Position numbers and translations under genes: made by a program. From Clostridiaceae bacterium (GTDB lineage Bacteria; Bacillota; Clostridia; Oscillospirales; Acutalibacteraceae), in contig JAEDGK010000022.1 in NCBI GenBank assembly GCA_016297555.1, positions 1 through 22,207 of the forward strand: a stretch of 22,207 nucleotides of DNA, read 5' to 3'. Every line of letters begins with the position of its first letter. Position 1 is the first letter of the stretch. Under the pieces are notes generated by a model. That model was not told where the DNA came from, ran no database searches, and saw only the letters and a list, made by a program, of their open reading frames with translations. Shown one piece after another: positions 14,242-22,207 of this stretch.

Positions 14242-15141
14242 TTGTCGTTTTCTTCCGATGTTAAAAGTGAAATTTCAAAAGCGGAGAATATTTCCTCCTG
14301 TTGCTTTCATGCACAAGTCTACGGGCTTGTGCTTTTTGCTCATTTTTCAAAATACAATCTTTCGATTACAACCGAAAACACAGATGTTTTTTCTCTTTAT
14401 GTTTCTTACCTGAGAGAATACTGCGGCGTCGAGCCGATAATCAGCAAAAGCGGCACAAAAAAAATGACGGCTTATGTTAAAAGCGACGCCGATAAAACAA
14501 AGGTATTTGATAAATTCGGTCATTCCTTTAATGAGGCAACTTTGAGGATAAACCGAGCAAATATTTCCGACGAATGCTGTGCGGGAGCATTTTTACGCGG
14601 CGCATTTCTGTCCTGCGGAACGGTCACTTCTCCCGAAAGCGGCTATCATCTTGAATTTGTTGTGCCTTATAAAAAGCTATGCACGGACTTAATGAAATTT
14701 TTGGACGAGCTTAATCTAAACCCAAAATACATAGTCCGCAAGGGTAACCATATTGTTTATTTTAAAGACAGCGAAAGTATAGAGGATATCCTTGCAATTA
14801 TCGGTGCACAGGATGCTTCGCTTTATGTTATGGGAATCAAAATCGAAAAAGATGTTAAAAATAAAGTTAACAGAAAGCTCAATTTTGAAATGTCTAACAT
14901 AAGCAAAACGGTTGACGCGGCTCAAATTCAGATTTCGTCGATTGAACTTATCGAAAGTCGTCAAGGGCTGTCTTCATTGCCTGAAAATCTGCAAAAAATT
15001 GCACGCCTGCGCCTTGAATACCCCGAATCAAGCCTGAGCGAGCTTGAAAAGCTCCTTGACGAACCTATATCACGCTCGGGAATAAATCACAGACTAAACA
15101 AAATTGTTAAAATCGCTCAAGATATAGAATGCGGTGATTAA
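14242..15141 (+). CDS. whiA: DNA-binding protein WhiA
   Basis: A 299-residue protein of the WhiA family: an N-terminal LAGLIDADG-like domain without nuclease function, and a C-terminal helix-turn-helix. It affects cell division or chromosome segregation in Firmicutes and controls sporulation in actinomycetes. Signs are the N-terminal FSSDVKSEIS, RGAFLSCGTVTSPESGYHLE (114-133), the linker NFEMSNISKTVDAAQIQ, and the C-terminal HTH region from about 246, with LPENLQKIARLRLEYPESSL and SRSGINHRLNKI. The start is TTG at 14242, supported by AGGAGG (14229-14234) and by the usual N-terminal sequence. The rapZ and yvcK genes that normally precede it are absent. Its stop lies two bases before the dnaE ATG. 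Confidence 0.95.
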   Translation: MSFSSDVKSEISKAENISSCCFHAQVYGLVLFAHFSKYNLSITTENTDVFSLYVSYLREYCGVEPIISKSGTKKMTAYVKSDADKTKVFDKFGHSFNEATLRINRANISDECCAGAFLRGAFLSCGTVTSPESGYHLEFVVPYKKLCTDLMKFLDELNLNPKYIVRKGNHIVYFKDSESIEDILAIIGAQDASLYVMGIKIEKDVKNKVNRKLNFEMSNISKTVDAAQIQISSIELIESRQGLSSLPENLQKIARLRLEYPESSLSELEKLLDEPISRSGINHRLNKIVKIAQDIECGD

Positions 15142-15143
15142 TA

Positions 15144-18100
15144 ATGGCTTTTACACATCTCCATGTTCACAGTGAATACAGCCTGCTTGACGGCGCTTGT
15201 AGAATTGAACCTATGCTTGATAAAATTCAGAGTATGGGTCAAACTTCCGTTGCCATAACCGATCACGGCGTAATGTACGGCGTTATTGATTTTTACCGCG
15301 CCGCAAAGAAAAGGGGGCTCAATCCGATTATCGGTTGTGAGGTTTATGTAGCTCCCCGTTCAAGATTTGACAAGGTTCACGGAATAGATAACGAAAGATT
15401 TCATCTTGTTCTTCTTTGCAAAAACAACGAGGGGTATAAAAATCTCATTAAGCTGGTCTCAGAGGGCTGGGTTAACGGGTTTTACACCAAGCCGCGAGTT
15501 GACAAGGATATTCTTGAAAAATATCACGAGGGCTTGATTGCGCTCTCCGGCTGCCTTGCGGGAGAGGTATCCTCTGCGCTGTTAAGAAATGACTATGAAG
15601 AAGCTCGAAGAGCAGCGCTTTGGTATAATGAGGTTTTCGGCAGCGGAAATTATTATCTTGAAATTCAGAATCACGGTCTTGACGAACAGCTCAGAATTAA
15701 CCCAGATATTATTAAGCTTTCAAACGAGCTCGGAATTCCTCTTGCCGCCACAAATGATGCTCATTATGTTGAAAAAGAGGATGCAAAAATACAGCAGGTT
15801 CTTATTTGTATTCAAACCAACCACACCCTGGGAGAAGATACGGGGCTTGAATTCGGCACGCAGGAATTCTATCTTAAAAGTGAAGAGGAAATGCTTGAAG
15901 CTTTTGGCAACTGCCCCGAGGCCGTTGCCAACACCGCAAAAATTGCCGAAAGATGTAATGTTGAGTTTGAATTCGGAAAAACAAAGCTTCCGCATTTTGA
16001 TGTTCCCGAGGGTTATGGCCATTTTGAATGGTTTTCGTTGCTTTGTCGCAACGGAATGAAAGAGCGATACGGCGAAAATCCGCCCGAAGAATATATTAAA
16101 AGACTTAATTATGAGCTTGAAATAATCAACAAAATGGGCTATGTTGATTATTATTTGATTGTTCACGATTTCATACGCCACGCCAAAGAGGTCGGCATTC
16201 CCGTCGGTCCGGGCAGAGGCTCGGGTGCGGCAAGCATCTGCGCTTACTGCATCGGAATTACGGGCATTGACCCGATGAAATACAATCTGCTTTTTGAGCG
16301 ATTTCTCAATCCCGAAAGAGTCAGTATGCCCGATTTTGATGTTGATTTTTGCTTTGAGCGCCGAGGCGAAGTTATCGATTATGTTATCGAAAAATACGGC
16401 TCAGATCATGTTGCGCAGATAGTAACCTTCGGCACAATGGCGGCAAAAGCCGCAATCAGAGATGTCGGCAGAGCCATGGGCTTAGCGTATTCAACCGTTG
16501 ACAATATTGCAAAGCAAATCCCGAATGAGCTAAATATAACGCTTGACCGTGCTTTAAAGCGTTCAAGCGAATTTAAAACGCTTTATGATACCGACAGCGA
16601 GGCGCGAGAGCTTATTGATATGGCGCGCAAGGTTGAGGGTATGCCGCGCCATGCCTCAACTCACGCCGCAGGCGTTGTTATTACACACGATCCCGTCGTT
16701 TCCTATGTTCCTCTTGCGCGCAACGATGAAGCTATTGTCACTCAGTTCACAATGACAACCCTTGAGGAGCTCGGGCTTCTCAAGATGGATTTTCTCGGAC
16801 TTCGCACCTTAACAGTTATTGCTTCTGCCGAAAAAATGATAAGAAAGACAAATCCGTCTTTCAGAATTGACTCCATTGATTTGGAAGACAGAGCCGTTTT
16901 TGAAATGATGTGTGCGGCGCAAACCGAAGGCGTTTTCCAATTTGAATCCGCAGGAATGAGAAGTGTGCTTTCGCAGCTTAAACCCGATAGTATCGAGGAT
17001 CTTATAGCCGTTATTTCGCTTTACAGACCGGGTCCTATGGATTCAATACCGACCTATATCGAAAACAGACATCATCCCGATAAAATAAAATATAAAGCTC
17101 CGCAGTTGAAAAATATTTTGGATGTTACTTACGGCTGTATGATTTATCAGGAGCAGGTAATGCAGATATGCCGCGAGCTTGCGGGCTATTCATACGGCAG
17201 AGCTGATATAGTCAGGCGCGCCATGAGCAAAAAGAAGCATGATGTTATGCTTAAAGAGCGCACAAATTTTGTTAACGGAATTGTTGATGAAAACGGCAAT
17301 ATCATCTGTGAGGGCGCTGTCAGGCGCGGTACAGATGAAAAAACCGCCAATGAAATCTTTGACGAAATGATATCGTTTGCTTCCTATGCTTTCAATAAAG
17401 CCCACGCCGCAGCCTATGCTTATGTTGCCTATCAGACTGCGTGGCTGAAATGCCATTATCCCTGCGAATTTCTTGCGGCGCTTCTTACAAGCTTTCTTGA
17501 TAACACAGGCAAAATAGTTCAGTATATAAATGAATGTTCCCGTCTCGGCATCAAAATTTTGCCCCCTCATGTCAATGAAAGCTCTGAGGCTTTTACGGTT
17601 TCAAACGGAAATATTCATTTCAGTCTGCTTGCTGTCAAAAACATCGGCAGGGGATTCATTAAAAGAATTGTTGAGGAAAGAACCGCAAACGGTAATTTTA
17701 CTGATTTCTATGATTTCTGCCGAAGAATGTACGGCAAAGATTTTAACCGCAGAGCAATAGAAAGTTTGATAAAATGCGGCGCGTTTGACGGAATGGGCGC
17801 CAACCGCAGGCAGATGTATATAGTTACCGAAAGCATAATTGAGGAGCTTGACAACGCTAAAAGAAGAAATGTTGACGGTCAGCTCGGTTTCGGCGATTTG
17901 GTTAGCAGCAGCGAAGAAACTGAGGAAATACCGTCAACGGAATTTTCATATCCCGAAGCCGATGAGTTCCCGCATGATGTGCTTTTGAAATATGAAAAAG
18001 AAGTTTCAGGAATGTATCTTTCGGGGCATCCCATGGCAAAATATCTTAAAATCGCCCGTCAGGTTAATGCCGCACGAATTTCCGATATTATCAGTGAAGA

Positions 18101-18638
18101 TTCAAACGCATATAAGGATAATGACAGGGTTTTGCTGTTGGGAATCATCGGCTCAATCAAGAAAAAGCTTACAAAGAATGACACGACAATGGCTTTTCTG
18201 AACTTTGAAGACACTTTCGGAAGCATTGAAATAATTGTCTTTCCCAAAATACTTGCCGAAAATCCGACTATGTTCTTTGAGGGCAATGTCTTGCTTATTC
18301 ACGGCAGAGTCAGCAAAAGAGAAGATGAGGATACAAAGGTGGTATGCGAAGCAGTTGAGCCGTGTCCGCACGAAAACACAGTTATGCAGGAAAAAAAGCC
18401 CGATAAAAAGCCTGTTAAAGGCCTGTTTCTCAGGTTTGATACGGCAAATTCGCCTCAAATCGAATATTGCCGCCGTTTGCTTGCAATTTTTGACGGTAAC
18501 ACTCCGCTCTTCTACTTTTTCAGCGATAAAAAAGAGTACAAGCCCAATCCGATAAAACAGGGAATTGATGTAAACCCCGTCCTTCTCAGAGAGCTGAAAA
18601 AGATTCTCGGAGACGCAAATGTTATATACAATCCTTAA
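15144..18638 (+). CDS. dnaE: DNA polymerase III alpha subunit, DnaE type
   Basis: A 1164-residue replicative C-family DNA polymerase. The PHP domain at the N-terminus has HLHVH (5-9) and TDHG (39-42). The palm carries two catalytic aspartates in PDFDVDF (D397, D399) and the third in LKMDFLGLRT (D549). GPGRGSGAAS (about 353-362) and the finger segment around RRAMSKKK also match. The C-terminal third has helix-hairpin-helix and an OB-fold, with RVLLLGIIGSIKKKLTKND at about 994-1012. No internal 3'-5' exonuclease is inserted, so this is DnaE and not PolC. Length is close to the Escherichia enzyme. The ATG is two bases after the whiA stop (TAA-TA-ATG) and has only a weak upstream ribosome site, so translation is probably coupled. 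Firmicutes usually also carry polC elsewhere. Confidence 0.98.
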   Translation: MAFTHLHVHSEYSLLDGACRIEPMLDKIQSMGQTSVAITDHGVMYGVIDFYRAAKKRGLNPIIGCEVYVAPRSRFDKVHGIDNERFHLVLLCKNNEGYKNLIKLVSEGWVNGFYTKPRVDKDILEKYHEGLIALSGCLAGEVSSALLRNDYEEARRAALWYNEVFGSGNYYLEIQNHGLDEQLRINPDIIKLSNELGIPLAATNDAHYVEKEDAKIQQVLICIQTNHTLGEDTGLEFGTQEFYLKSEEEMLEAFGNCPEAVANTAKIAERCNVEFEFGKTKLPHFDVPEGYGHFEWFSLLCRNGMKERYGENPPEEYIKRLNYELEIINKMGYVDYYLIVHDFIRHAKEVGIPVGPGRGSGAASICAYCIGITGIDPMKYNLLFERFLNPERVSMPDFDVDFCFERRGEVIDYVIEKYGSDHVAQIVTFGTMAAKAAIRDVGRAMGLAYSTVDNIAKQIPNELNITLDRALKRSSEFKTLYDTDSEARELIDMARKVEGMPRHASTHAAGVVITHDPVVSYVPLARNDEAIVTQFTMTTLEELGLLKMDFLGLRTLTVIASAEKMIRKTNPSFRIDSIDLEDRAVFEMMCAAQTEGVFQFESAGMRSVLSQLKPDSIEDLIAVISLYRPGPMDSIPTYIENRHHPDKIKYKAPQLKNILDVTYGCMIYQEQVMQICRELAGYSYGRADIVRRAMSKKKHDVMLKERTNFVNGIVDENGNIICEGAVRRGTDEKTANEIFDEMISFASYAFNKAHAAAYAYVAYQTAWLKCHYPCEFLAALLTSFLDNTGKIVQYINECSRLGIKILPPHVNESSEAFTVSNGNIHFSLLAVKNIGRGFIKRIVEERTANGNFTDFYDFCRRMYGKDFNRRAIESLIKCGAFDGMGANRRQMYIVTESIIEELDNAKRRNVDGQLGFGDLVSSSEETEEIPSTEFSYPEADEFPHDVLLKYEKEVSGMYLSGHPMAKYLKIARQVNAARISDIISEDSNAYKDNDRVLLLGIIGSIKKKLTKNDTTMAFLNFEDTFGSIEIIVFPKILAENPTMFFEGNVLLIHGRVSKREDEDTKVVCEAVEPCPHENTVMQEKKPDKKPVKGLFLRFDTANSPQIEYCRRLLAIFDGNTPLFYFFSDKKEYKPNPIKQGIDVNPVLLRELKKILGDANVIYNP

Positions 18639-18694
18639 TTTTATCGACCTTTAAATTTTTAAAACAACTTTTTTCGTAAAAAGTGTTTATTTCA

Positions 18695-18723
18695 TTGACA
18701 TAATCCATCAAAAAGTGTATTAT
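18695..18723 (+). promoter_or_regulatory. Sigma-A promoter of pfkA-pcrA
   Basis: TTGACA (18695-18700), 17 bases, TATTAT (18718-18723), the best promoter match in the window. The predicted start is near 18730, with AAGGAG (18741-18746) and the ATG close behind. The 9-mer AAAAAGTGT occurs at 18678-18686 and again at 18710-18718, 32 bp apart on either side of the -35. This could be a pair of regulator half-sites. No convincing terminator for dnaE precedes it; only an A/T-only hairpin lies at 18668-18685. Confidence 0.85.
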
Positions 18724-18757
18724 ATAGCTTGAATATTTTTCAAGGAGAGTAATTACT

Positions 18758-19720
18758 ATGAAAACTATCGGCGTTTTAACCAGCGGCGGCGACGCACCCG
18801 GAATGAATGCTGCCATACGCGCGGTTGTAAGAACAGCTTGTGAAAACGGAATAAAGGTTTTCGGAATAAACAGAGGCTATGCCGGTCTTATTGAAGACGA
18901 TGTTCGCGAGCTTAATATAAGAAGTGTTTCAGATATCATTCACAGAGGCGGAACAATGCTTTATTCCGCACGCTGCAAGGAATTCAGAGAAGAAGCAGGT
19001 ATGCAGAAGGCTATCGAAACCTGCAAAAAGCACGGCATTGAGGGCATCGTTGTTATTGGCGGCGACGGCTCTTTCAGAGGTGCCCGTGATCTTTCGCTCA
19101 GAGGAATTCCCTGCATAGGTGTTCCCGGAACCATTGATAATGACATTGTAAGCTCCGATTACACCATCGGGTATGACACCTGCCTTAACACCATTATGCA
19201 AATGGTTGACCGCGTAAGAGATACCGTTGAGTCGCACAGCCGTTGTGTTGTTGTTGAAGTTATGGGCAACAGATGCGGTGACTTGACTCTTAATTCAGGC
19301 ATCGCCGTCGGTGCGACCGCAATAGTTATTCCCGAAATTCATTTTGATATTGAAAAGCATGTTATCGAAAGAATAAGAAGAACCCAGAAAACCGACAAAA
19401 AGCATTTCATTGTTATGGTTGCCGAGGGCATCGGCGGAGTTGAAGAGCTTGCGCGCAAAATCGAGAAAGAGTGCGGCGTTGAATCAAGAGCTGTTATTCT
19501 CGGTCATGTTCAAAGAGGCGGCTCGCCGACAGTACGCGACAGAGTTGTTGCAAGCCAGATGGGTTACAAAGCTGTTCAGCTTCTTATGGATGGTATCGGT
19601 AACAGAGTTATTGTTCAAAAAGACGACCATATCGTTGACTTTGACATTTATGAAGCTCTCAATATGGAGCGTTCCGTTAACACAGAGTTATATAAGATAG
19701 CCCACGAAATTTCAATCTGA
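18758..19720 (+). CDS. pfkA: ATP-dependent 6-phosphofructokinase
   Basis: A 320-residue glycolytic enzyme converting fructose-6-phosphate and ATP to fructose-1,6-bisphosphate. Numbering is collinear with the Escherichia enzyme: TSGGDAPGMNAAIR (8-21), GGDGS (101-105) and PGTIDND (123-129) with the catalytic D127. MGNRCGDL supplies the substrate-binding segment, and GHVQRGGSPTVRDRV the late signature. The glycine in GGDGS, and the absence of lysine in PGTIDND, mark an ATP enzyme and not a pyrophosphate-dependent one. Length is standard. The ATG follows AAGGAG (18741-18746). It is transcribed from its own strong promoter and followed after 8 bases by pcrA. Its product, fructose bisphosphate, is the activator of HPr kinase encoded 7 kb upstream. 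Confidence 0.98.
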   Translation: MKTIGVLTSGGDAPGMNAAIRAVVRTACENGIKVFGINRGYAGLIEDDVRELNIRSVSDIIHRGGTMLYSARCKEFREEAGMQKAIETCKKHGIEGIVVIGGDGSFRGARDLSLRGIPCIGVPGTIDNDIVSSDYTIGYDTCLNTIMQMVDRVRDTVESHSRCVVVEVMGNRCGDLTLNSGIAVGATAIVIPEIHFDIEKHVIERIRRTQKTDKKHFIVMVAEGIGGVEELARKIEKECGVESRAVILGHVQRGGSPTVRDRVVASQMGYKAVQLLMDGIGNRVIVQKDDHIVDFDIYEALNMERSVNTELYKIAHEISI

Positions 19721-19728
19721 GGTATCAA

Positions 19729-22089
19729 ATGATTTCAAGTGAATTTTTAACACTTCGCAAAAAAATAATTGAAAGAGATTTTTCATCTCTCAATAATATG
19801 CAAAAAGAAGCGGTCCTTTCAACAGAGGGACCGCTTTTGGTGCTTGCGGGCGCAGGAAGCGGCAAAACAACCGTCCTTGTTAACCGAATAGCAAACATAA
19901 TAAAATACGGCAAAGCTTATTACAGCAATGCCTGCGACTGCGAGCCAACCGAAACTCAGCTTGCGCTTATGAGAGCGGCTGCCCGCGGCGAAGCAGACGA
20001 TTTATTTGATATTGAGCATCTGCTCAAGGTTGATGCTGCAAAGCCTTGGGAAATTCTTGCTATCACCTTTACAAATAAGGCGGCAGGCGAGCTTAAGGAC
20101 AGGCTTGAGCGGGTTTTAGGCGAGCAAGCGCGCGATATATGGGCAAGCACATTTCATTCATCGTGTGTCAGAATACTCAGAAGAAATGCAGACCGCATAG
20201 GATATTCTTCAAACTTTACGATTTATGATACCGATGACAGCAAAAGAGTTATAAAAGACTGTCTGAAACAGCTCGGCTTCAGTGATAATATTCTTAACCC
20301 CAAAAGTGTTCTTTCTGCAATAAGCAGCGCAAAAGATATGCTTTTAACTCCTCAGGAATACATAAAAGAAAACTATACAGATATCCGAAAGCGAAACATC
20401 GGCTCAATCTATGAGACCTACCAAAACAGGCTTAAAGCCGCTGACGCTATGGATTTTGACGATATAATAGTAAATACCGTCAGACTGCTGCAAAGCAATC
20501 CCGATGTGCTTGAATATTATCAGAGAAAATTTAAGTATATTATGGTTGACGAGTATCAGGATACAAATCATATGCAATATTTGCTGACCTCGCTTCTCGC
20601 AGGCGGTTACGGCAATATCTGTGTTGTCGGCGATGATGACCAGAGTATATACAAATTCAGAGGAGCTACGATAGAGAATATTCTCAGCTTTGAGCATCAG
20701 TACAAAAGTGCTAAGGTTATCCGCCTTGAACAAAACTACCGCTCAACCCAAAATATTCTCGACGCCGCCAACAAAATCATTTCGCACAACATAAACCGCA
20801 AGGGTAAAAGCCTTTGGACGGATAACGGCAGGGGAGAGCCGATAGTTTATCACACTGCTGACTCTGACCGTGACGAGGGCATTTATGTTGCCGATAAAGT
20901 GCTGGAAGGCATAAGAAAAGGCAGAAGTTTTAGTGACTTTGCCGTGCTTTACAGAATGAATTCGCAGTCAAACCTTGTAGAGCAGTCGTTTGTCAGAATG
21001 GGTATTCCTTACAGGCTTATCGGCGGACATAAATTTTATGACAGAAAAGAAATCAAAGACGCTCTTGCATATCTGAGCGTTATTGCGAATCCAAATGACA
21101 GCGTCAGACTTCAGCGAATTATAAATGTTCCCAAAAGGGGAATAGGCGATGCTTCTGTTGCATCGGCTCTTGAAATTGCCGAGGGCTTGGGTATAGGCTT
21201 ATTTGATGTTATCAAATCAGCCGATCAGTTTCCGCGTCTGAGCCGCAGCGCAAAGAAGATGGTTGAATTTGCTCAAATGATTGAAGAACTTATAAACAAT
21301 GCCGAAACGCTCGAACTTTCAGAGCTGTTTAAAGAAGTAATGAATGTGTCGGGCTATGTTTCATCTCTGTCTCTTGAGCCTGAAACAAAAGAAGATCGAA
21401 TTGCGAACCTTGACGAGCTGTCAAACAACCTATTGCGTTTCTCACAGGAAAATGAAGATGCAACTCTTAATGATTTTTTGCAGGAAGTTGCACTTATGAC
21501 CGATATTGACAATTATAATTCAGAATCCGAAACGGTAGTTTTAATGACGGTTCACTCAGCAAAAGGTCTTGAATTTCCCGTTGTTTTTCTTGTTGGTTTG
21601 GAAGAATCGATTTTTCCGTCGGAAATGTCATCTGCGGGCGGCGATGATGAAATAGAAGAAGAGCGCAGGCTTGCCTATGTTGCCGTTACCAGAGCGAAAA
21701 AGCAGTTATATTTAACCCGTGCAAGGCAGAGAATGCTTTTCGGCTCAACAAGGTTTAATCAACCCTCCCGCTTCATAAGGGAAATACCTGATGATTTGCT
21801 TGAAGTAACAGGTGAAACTGTTTCACGCTTCTCATATATGCCTTCGCAGAGCAAAAAAAGCTCACCCTCAGTTACTCGCGGGTTCACATCCTCCGCTCAA
21901 TCTTTCCCTGCAACGGAAAAATGCACCACGGTTTTCAATGTAGGTGATACGGTGGTTCACAAAACATACGGAGACGGAATTGTTCTCAGCGCAAAGCCGA
22001 TGGGCAATGACACCTTGCTTGAAATTGCCTTTACCGCCGCAGGAACAAAGAAAATTATGGCTAACTACTCCAAGATTGAAAAGGTATAA
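19729..22089 (+). CDS. pcrA: ATP-dependent DNA helicase PcrA/UvrD
   Basis: A 786-residue superfamily 1A 3'-5' helicase for repair and for removing RecA or stalled transcription complexes. The full motif series is present: Q-motif LNNMQKEAV (21-29), Walker A AGAGSGKT (40-47), Ia TFTNKAA (113-119), Walker B VDEYQDT (273-279), III GDDDQSIYKFRGA (301-313), IV QNYRS (335-339), V VHSAKGLEF (608-616) and VI VAVTRAK (651-657). After a Ser-rich linker (about 700-730) comes a Tudor-like C-terminal domain, VGDTVVHKTYGDGIV (738-752), which in PcrA contacts RNA polymerase. About 44 residues (60-103) are inserted between motifs I and Ia compared with the Bacillus protein. The ATG at 19729 follows GAGGT and lies 8 bases after the pfkA stop. 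Confidence 0.97.
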   Translation: MISSEFLTLRKKIIERDFSSLNNMQKEAVLSTEGPLLVLAGAGSGKTTVLVNRIANIIKYGKAYYSNACDCEPTETQLALMRAAARGEADDLFDIEHLLKVDAAKPWEILAITFTNKAAGELKDRLERVLGEQARDIWASTFHSSCVRILRRNADRIGYSSNFTIYDTDDSKRVIKDCLKQLGFSDNILNPKSVLSAISSAKDMLLTPQEYIKENYTDIRKRNIGSIYETYQNRLKAADAMDFDDIIVNTVRLLQSNPDVLEYYQRKFKYIMVDEYQDTNHMQYLLTSLLAGGYGNICVVGDDDQSIYKFRGATIENILSFEHQYKSAKVIRLEQNYRSTQNILDAANKIISHNINRKGKSLWTDNGRGEPIVYHTADSDRDEGIYVADKVLEGIRKGRSFSDFAVLYRMNSQSNLVEQSFVRMGIPYRLIGGHKFYDRKEIKDALAYLSVIANPNDSVRLQRIINVPKRGIGDASVASALEIAEGLGIGLFDVIKSADQFPRLSRSAKKMVEFAQMIEELINNAETLELSELFKEVMNVSGYVSSLSLEPETKEDRIANLDELSNNLLRFSQENEDATLNDFLQEVALMTDIDNYNSESETVVLMTVHSAKGLEFPVVFLVGLEESIFPSEMSSAGGDDEIEEERRLAYVAVTRAKKQLYLTRARQRMLFGSTRFNQPSRFIREIPDDLLEVTGETVSRFSYMPSQSKKSSPSVTRGFTSSAQSFPATEKCTTVFNVGDTVVHKTYGDGIVLSAKPMGNDTLLEIAFTAAGTKKIMANYSKIEKV

Positions 22090-22103
22090 TTATATAATCA
22101 AAA

Positions 22104-22145
22104 ATCAGGCATAGTATGCACGGTTGTGTGCACGCTATGCCTGAT
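22104..22145. terminator. Long hairpin after pcrA, possible terminator
   Basis: ATCAGGCATAG (22104-22114) pairs perfectly with CTATGCCTGAT (22135-22145). After a 2-base mismatch the stem continues with TGCAC/GTGCA (22117-22121 and 22128-22132), leaving a 6-base loop. On the + strand it is followed by ATCTTTATG, a weak T-run. On the - strand it is followed by TTTTGATTATATAA. It may terminate pcrA and an unseen convergent gene. Confidence 0.6.
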
Positions 22146-22207
22146 ATCTTTATGCTTAGGGTAACGGTAATAATCCGAACCACGGTTTCTCGTGGCAGAT
22201 TTGCCCT
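22146..22207. other. Unassigned end of window with two small hairpins
   Basis: No gene can be called. Two short inverted repeats lie here: CCACG-GTTTCT-CGTGG (22180-22195) and GGCA-GATT-TGCC (22194-22205). On the minus strand a frame is open from the window edge to a stop at 22156-22158, ending in HEKPWFGLLPLP. That could be the tail of a convergent gene, but 16 codons are too few to decide. Confidence 0.25.

Noticed and set aside
15720..16181. Antisense open frame of 153 codons inside dnaE
   Set aside because: It is a shadow of the dnaE reading frame, with no ribosome site and no recognisable domain.
18668..18685. ACTTTTT-TCGT-AAAAAGT as a terminator of dnaE
   Set aside because: The stem is only 7 bp and almost all A-T, with no proper T-run after it. 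It is too weak to call.
1..22207. CRISPR arrays, insertion sequences or toxin-antitoxin genes
   Set aside because: No regularly spaced repeats, transposase motifs, terminal inverted repeats around a gene, or small paired toxin/antitoxin frames were seen.

Overview
The window looks like chromosome of an anaerobic, spore-forming Clostridia-type Firmicute, probably a gut Oscillospiraceae/Ruminococcaceae relative. The grounds are consensus sigma-A promoters and AGGAGG-type ribosome sites, HPr kinase and WhiA, CotF-type spore coat genes, and a PcrA with a linker insertion that I associate with that group. It is gene-dense: no gap between genes exceeds 300 bases. I saw no insertion sequence, phage gene, CRISPR array or rRNA.

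Region 1 (1-2284, + strand): a secreted metallophosphoesterase and a cytoplasmic glycerophosphodiester phosphodiesterase. They end at a strong stem-loop (2228-2278) shared with the convergent operon. Region 2 (2285-7671, - strand): a myo-inositol catabolic operon in the order iolB, iolD, iolE, followed by a second secreted metallophosphoesterase. It is driven by a near-perfect sigma-A promoter with a 14-bp palindrome between -35 and -10. Region 3 (7716-10303, + strand, divergent from iol): an unusual fusion of an XRE-type DNA-binding domain with an ADP-ribosylglycohydrolase-family domain, translationally coupled (ATGA) to a ribokinase. A 7-codon leader ORF and an array of TTGC/GCAA half-sites lie upstream. 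Region 4 (10367-11239): tRNA-Lys(TTT) with its own promoter and terminator, then two small CotF-like spore coat genes. Region 5 (11266-18638): hprK, ROK glucokinase, murB, whiA and dnaE, tightly spaced behind one promoter. Region 6 (18695-22145): pfkA and pcrA behind a second strong promoter, ending in a hairpin.

Functionally, the left part suggests scavenging of phosphodiesters or inositol-containing head groups feeding inositol breakdown. The fusion protein is the only DNA-binding regulator near the iol promoter. The right part is a conserved core block for sugar-phosphate control, cell-wall precursor synthesis and replication. The rapZ and yvcK genes that usually lie between murB and whiA are absent.

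The main candidate for something undescribed is the XRE-ADP-ribosylglycohydrolase/ribokinase unit with its leader peptide and operator-like repeats, facing the iol operon.
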